In this document: piece by piece, positions 41,085 to 43,933 of the stretch | Layout: each line of letters starts with the position of its first letter | Numbering within the stretch: position 1 is the stretch's first letter | Assembly (NCBI GenBank): GCA_025055115.1 | Contig: JANWYJ010000085.1 | Coordinates: 1 to 43,933, forward strand | Reading direction: 5' to 3' | From: Gemmata sp. | GTDB lineage: Bacteria > Planctomycetota > Planctomycetia > Gemmatales > Gemmataceae | DNA: 43,933 nt | Position numbers and translations under genes: made by a program | The notes under the pieces: generated by a model | Databases searched by the model: none | The model's input: the letters and a program-made list of their open reading frames with translations, nothing else | Told to the model about the DNA's origin: nothing

Positions 41085-41683
41085 AACAATGGATGGCCTT
41101 CGCCGCGGGCTTGTGCATCGTCGGGCTTGGGGCGACCCAACCGCCGGCGGTCGCTGCGGAGCCTAAACCGCTTGAGCTGATCCTCGAAGATCAGTTTGAG
41201 CGAAAAGCCAACCTGACCGATCTGCGCGGGCAGGTCGTGATCTTGGTTTTCGGGGATCGTCGCGGCATGGATGCTTGCCGCACCTTGGGGGAACAACTCC
41301 ATGTCTGCTGGCATCCGACCGCCAAAGGGCAGCCGCCAGCCAAAGCCCAAACCGCCCCCGTAGTACCCCTCGAGGGGCTGAAACCTGGGCAAGTGGCCCC
41401 CAACGTGGTGGTGATTCCCGTCGCCTGTTGCGGGAAAGTCCCCACCGCCTTACGCGGTACCATCAGCCGGCAAATCGCCAAAGGTTGCCCCGATGTCGTG
41501 GTGTGGCTGGATTATACCGACACAATGAAGAACCTCTTTGGCCTCAGCTCCGGGGAAACCAATGTCGTGGTGATCGATACGCAAGGCATCGCGCGGTGGA
41601 AATTCAATGGCACCATCGACCAAACCAATATGGATAAGCTCGTCCAAACCGTGCAGACCCTGCGCCGCGAAGGGGTGAAGTAG
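41081..41683 (+). CDS. Secreted thioredoxin-fold (redoxin-like) protein
   Basis: A 200-residue exported protein: signal peptide (1-25, MKQWMAFAAGLCIVGLG...), then a thioredoxin-like fold (LEDQFERKANLTDLRGQVVILVFGDRRG, VVVIDTQGIARWKFNG) similar to AhpC/TSA redoxins. It has cysteines at FGDRRGMDACRT and VACCGK but no CxxC active site, so a disulfide oxidoreductase role is doubtful; a peroxidatic or purely structural role is possible. The ATG overlaps the permease stop (ATGA, 4 bp) and GGAG lies upstream. A longer frame reaching back to 40472 lies inside the permease gene and is a shadow. Confidence 0.82.
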   Translation: MKQWMAFAAGLCIVGLGATQPPAVAAEPKPLELILEDQFERKANLTDLRGQVVILVFGDRRGMDACRTLGEQLHVCWHPTAKGQPPAKAQTAPVVPLEGLKPGQVAPNVVVIPVACCGKVPTALRGTISRQIAKGCPDVVVWLDYTDTMKNLFGLSSGETNVVVIDTQGIARWKFNGTIDQTNMDKLVQTVQTLRREGVK

Positions 41684-41725
41684 ACCACCGGCCGTTGGAG
41701 CCTGCACGCACCCGAAGCTCGATAA

Positions 41726-41750
41726 AGTTCACTCCTGGGATAGGTGAACT
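41726..41750 (+). terminator. Short inverted repeat after the ABC operon
   Basis: AGTTCAC and GTGAACT form a 7-bp stem with an 11-nt loop 43 bases beyond the redoxin stop, followed by a T-rich but interrupted tract. Could equally be a regulator binding site. Confidence 0.35.
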
Positions 41751-41965
41751 GAAGTTTAATGTTCTATTCTCATCGTCAAATCGTCCTTTCACCCTCCTCA
41801 ACCGGTTTCGCGGTGGGCTGAGGGCCGATACCTACCCAAGCATTCCGGCGGGATGGCTAGCGTGTGATCATCCGTGGTCGTCGGTTGGCCGCGCGCAAGG
41901 CGGATGGAACAAGGGAGGCCGACCGGATGATCCCACCCCGCGCGAGTTACGCCTTCGGCGCAAAA

Positions 41966-42054
41966 GTTGCATTGTTGACGCACTTGCGTTGCATTGTTGA
42001 CGCAGTTGCATTGTTGATGCACGCAGTTGCATTGTTGATGCAATTGTTGACGCC
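41966..42054. repeat. 17-bp repeat array upstream of the prenyltransferase-repeat gene
   Basis: GTTGCATTGTTGACGCA occurs at 41966-41982 and 41988-42004, the variant with GATGCA at 42005-42021 and 42026-42042, and a partial unit ATTGTTGACGCC at 42043-42054. Starts are 22, 17 and 21 bp apart. The array ends 30 bases before the ATG at 42085. Confidence 0.9.
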
Positions 42055-42084
42055 ACTACGAATTCCACAAACCTGAGGAGAACT

Positions 42085-43227
42085 ATGTTTGCACTCACCC
42101 GACGCCAGTGGCTGCAATCGGCTGCACTATCACCCGTGGCGCTGACACTGTCTAGCGAATGGCGCTATTTCCGCGTTCTGGCGGCTCCCAGTGCCGAGGA
42201 GATTCAACCCGTCGTGGAGAAAGCTTTGGCCTTCTTCCGAACCAGCCAAAGAGAGGCGGGTAACTTCGGCGATCCGCGCGCCGGCGAACCAGGTCTGACC
42301 GCCCTGATCGTTGCCGCTTTGGTGAAAAACGGTGTGCCCGCCGACAATCCGGTGATCACCAAAGCCCTGAAGTATCTGGAATCGAAAGTCCAGAAGGACG
42401 GTGGCGTCTACGAGCGCGGCCTTTCCAACTACATGACGTGCCTGGCGATCATGACCTTCCAAGAAGTCAACCGCGACGGTAAGTACAACAAAACCATCGA
42501 CAACGCCGTCAAGTACGTCAAATCCCTTCAATTCGCCGATGGTTTAACCGAAGACAACCCCTACTACGGCGGGGCCGGCTACGATAAACCCAACGCTAAG
42601 GCCCGTCCGGATATGTCCAATACGCACTTTATGGTGGAGGCCTTGCTCGCCGCCGGAGTCAGTAAAGACGATCCGAGTATCACCCGGGCGTTGAAGTATA
42701 TCAGCCGGAGCCAGAACCTCGAAAGCGAATTCAACCAGTTGGCCTTCGCCAAGAAAGCCGGAGAAAACGACAAAGGCGGATTCGTCTACAACCTCGCCGA
42801 TGCCGACAACCCCAAAAGTGAGAGGCGCACACCCCAAGGCGGCTTGCGCAGCGAAGGCGCGATGACCTACGCGGGATTGAAGAGCTTCCTGTACGCCGGT
42901 GTCAGCAAAGACGACATCCGCGTGAAAGCCGCGATCGCCTGGATCCGCCGCAACTACACCGTGACCGAAAATCCCGGTCAGAAAGACGCGGGCTTGTACT
43001 ACTACTACCACACCTTCGCCAAAGCGATGGATGCCCTCGGCGAAGACCCCTTCGTCGATGCTAAAGGCATCAAACACGACTGGCGCCAAGAACTGTTCGA
43101 CGAACTCAAGAAACGGCAAAAAGACAACGGTAGCTGGGTCAATAGCAATGGGGCCTTCCTCGAAAGCCTCCCCGAACTCGCAACCGCCTTCGCCATACTG
43201 GCGCTCAGCTACTGTAAGAAGAAATAG
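42085..43227 (+). CDS. Secreted prenyltransferase/squalene-cyclase repeat protein
   Basis: A 380-residue exported protein. The leader TRRQWLQSAALSPVALTL is Tat-like. The rest is an alpha/alpha toroid of squalene-hopene cyclase/prenyltransferase repeats (KDGGVYERG, GGFVYNLAD, KDNGSWVNSNGAF) but it lacks the DxDD motif of the cyclases, so it is unlikely to be a terpene cyclase. Comparable short proteins are common in planctomycetes and have no assigned activity; substrate or protein binding is more likely. Start ATG 42085 has GAGGAG five bases upstream. Its own promoter region holds the 17-bp repeats. Confidence 0.85.
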   Translation: MFALTRRQWLQSAALSPVALTLSSEWRYFRVLAAPSAEEIQPVVEKALAFFRTSQREAGNFGDPRAGEPGLTALIVAALVKNGVPADNPVITKALKYLESKVQKDGGVYERGLSNYMTCLAIMTFQEVNRDGKYNKTIDNAVKYVKSLQFADGLTEDNPYYGGAGYDKPNAKARPDMSNTHFMVEALLAAGVSKDDPSITRALKYISRSQNLESEFNQLAFAKKAGENDKGGFVYNLADADNPKSERRTPQGGLRSEGAMTYAGLKSFLYAGVSKDDIRVKAAIAWIRRNYTVTENPGQKDAGLYYYYHTFAKAMDALGEDPFVDAKGIKHDWRQELFDELKKRQKDNGSWVNSNGAFLESLPELATAFAILALSYCKKK

Positions 43228-43908
43228 CAACTTGTCCGTCGACCAGGCCGTGGGTTGTTGGACCACAACTCACGGTTTTTGGTTGTTGAAACGCTGAAAG
43301 CTTCCGCTTCCACGGCCGATCGGCTCCACGGCCGATCGGCGGATCGTTCAACCCCTCATACGTTCAACCCCTCAGAGTCGCTGTGTCGGCCGACCCTCCG
43401 TGGAACCGACGACTGCGGCGTTCGCGCAAACTTGGGAATTGCCAAGCTTGGGAATAAGGACGCATGAACCAGCTTGGGAATGAGGACGCATGAACCAGGA
43501 TAGTGGGCGTTCCATCCACCCGACGGTCGCAGCGTTCGCGCAAACTTGGCCAGGGCAACCCCCGGTCCAGCGGATGCTCCCGTATGGCGGCTTGCCGGTT
43601 TACCTCCTTCTTCAACGGCTGTCACTTCCATGGTCCGGTCCAGCGGATGCTCCCGTATGGCGGCTTGCCGGTCGCGGCGTTCGGGCAAACTTGGCCAGGG
43701 CGACCCGACCAACCAACAGCCGACGGGCAAGCTTGGCCAGGGCAACCCGACCATCCAAAAACCGACACAACACCTGGCCGCAAGACAAGCGCACGAACCG
43801 GCCAGACGTGCCGGAAAGACAAGAACCGCCAGGCTTTCTGCCAACTCCCGCGGTTCACTAAGCCTTCGTGACAATAAGTTCACTGAGCCTTCGTGACAAT
43901 AAGTTGAC
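43228..43908. repeat. 681-bp mosaic of nested short direct repeats
   Basis: No gene is supported; the open frames here are repeat artefacts. Units seen: a perfect 16-bp tandem (43309-43324, 43325-43340); CGTTCAACCCCTCA twice (43345, 43361); a 26-bp tandem with one mismatch (43445-43470, 43471-43496); a 38-bp exact repeat (43562-43599, 43635-43672); GCGTTCGCGCAAACTTGG at 43418 and 43532, with a variant at 43677; a CTTGGCCAGGGC unit three times; and a 24-bp tandem (about 43858-43905) next to the tRNA. Confidence 0.85.
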
Positions 43909-43933
43909 GGGAGTGTATCGGAATCGAACCGAC
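43909..43933 (-). tRNA. 3' end of a tRNA, cut by the window edge
   Basis: Read on the - strand the last 25 bases give a T-arm (stem GTCGG/CCGAT with loop TTCGATT), a 7-base acceptor strand ACACTCC and a discriminator C at 43909. The anticodon lies outside the window. A C at position 73 would suit tRNA-His, but the identity is not settled. CCA is not encoded. Confidence 0.6.

Larger units (their letters stand above)
41684..42084. other. 401-bp spacer with an inverted repeat and a repeat array
   Basis: No gene is supported. It contains a 7-bp inverted repeat (AGTTCAC at 41726-41732, GTGAACT at 41744-41750) downstream of the ABC operon and, nearer the next gene, the 17-bp repeat array. The T-rich stretch after the inverted repeat (TTTAATGTTCTATT) could make it a weak terminator or an operator. 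Confidence 0.6.

Noticed and set aside
41966-42054. CRISPR array
   Set aside because: Repeats are 17 bp with 0-5 bp between them, no spacers of 30-40 bp, and no cas genes nearby.
42085-43227. Squalene-hopene cyclase
   Set aside because: The protein has the toroid repeats but is much shorter than the cyclases and lacks the DxDD catalytic motif.
43445-43905. CRISPR or integron-type array in the end spacer
   Set aside because: Repeat units differ in length and nest into each other; there is no constant repeat-spacer pattern and no integrase.

Overview
The window reads as a chromosome segment of a planctomycete, most likely of the Gemmata-like group (Gemmataceae). The base composition is GC-rich. 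The gene content includes families that are strongly enriched in planctomycetes: PSCyt1 plus WD40, DUF1549/DUF1553, PPC-domain and DUF1501 proteins, a DUF1080 protein, a sulfatase, a NHL-type beta-propeller, a tandem-domain serine/threonine kinase and a DUF1573-like membrane protein. I see no phage, transposase, integrase or CRISPR genes. The genus is an inference from gene content only.

Layout. 1-3339: a single-domain response regulator and a DapA-like aldolase (- strand), divergent from a serine/threonine dehydratase-type PLP enzyme followed by a small P-loop kinase. 3342-12017 (- strand): a four-gene block coding for DUF1501, PPC-domain, DUF1549/DUF1553 and PSCyt1-WD40 proteins, with a sigma70-like promoter at its head. 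12304-14549: an exported alpha/beta hydrolase, a DUF3473-type polysaccharide deacetylase and a small membrane protein. 14949-21605 (+): a double-domain M16 peptidase, a DUF1573-like membrane protein and a lipoprotein joining a 5'-nucleotidase-like domain to a tetraheme cytochrome. 21911-23851 (-): aspS. 24102-27400 (+): a tight cluster (SDR, aldehyde dehydrogenase, RidA-type deaminase, 3-hydroxyanthranilate dioxygenase) fitting the 2-aminomuconate branch of tryptophan/3-hydroxyanthranilate breakdown. 27375-30030: NHL protein and sulfatase, divergent, sharing an inverted 21-bp element. 30145-35766: a signalling island with a kinase-REC-HD-GYP fusion divergent from a PAS-histidine kinase-REC hybrid and a REC-HDOD protein. 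35814-38694: DUF1080 protein, an MFS transporter with a coiled-coil insert, and a small zincin. 38953-41683 (+): ABC ATPase, permease and a secreted thioredoxin-fold protein, coupled by 4-bp overlaps. 42085-43227: a prenyltransferase/squalene-cyclase-repeat protein. 43909-43933: the 3' end of a tRNA on the - strand.

The most unusual feature is in the spacers. At least six genes (the PLP enzyme, alpha/beta hydrolase, M16 peptidase, cytochrome lipoprotein, zincin and, on the opposite strand, aspS) have their 3' end, usually with the last codons and the stop codon, copied again 20-80 bp downstream. Other spacers carry short tandem duplications, and the last 680 bp before the tRNA is a mosaic of nested direct repeats. 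This looks like a continuing process of local duplication tolerated between genes. All positions were read by eye; no alignment, folding or database search was run.
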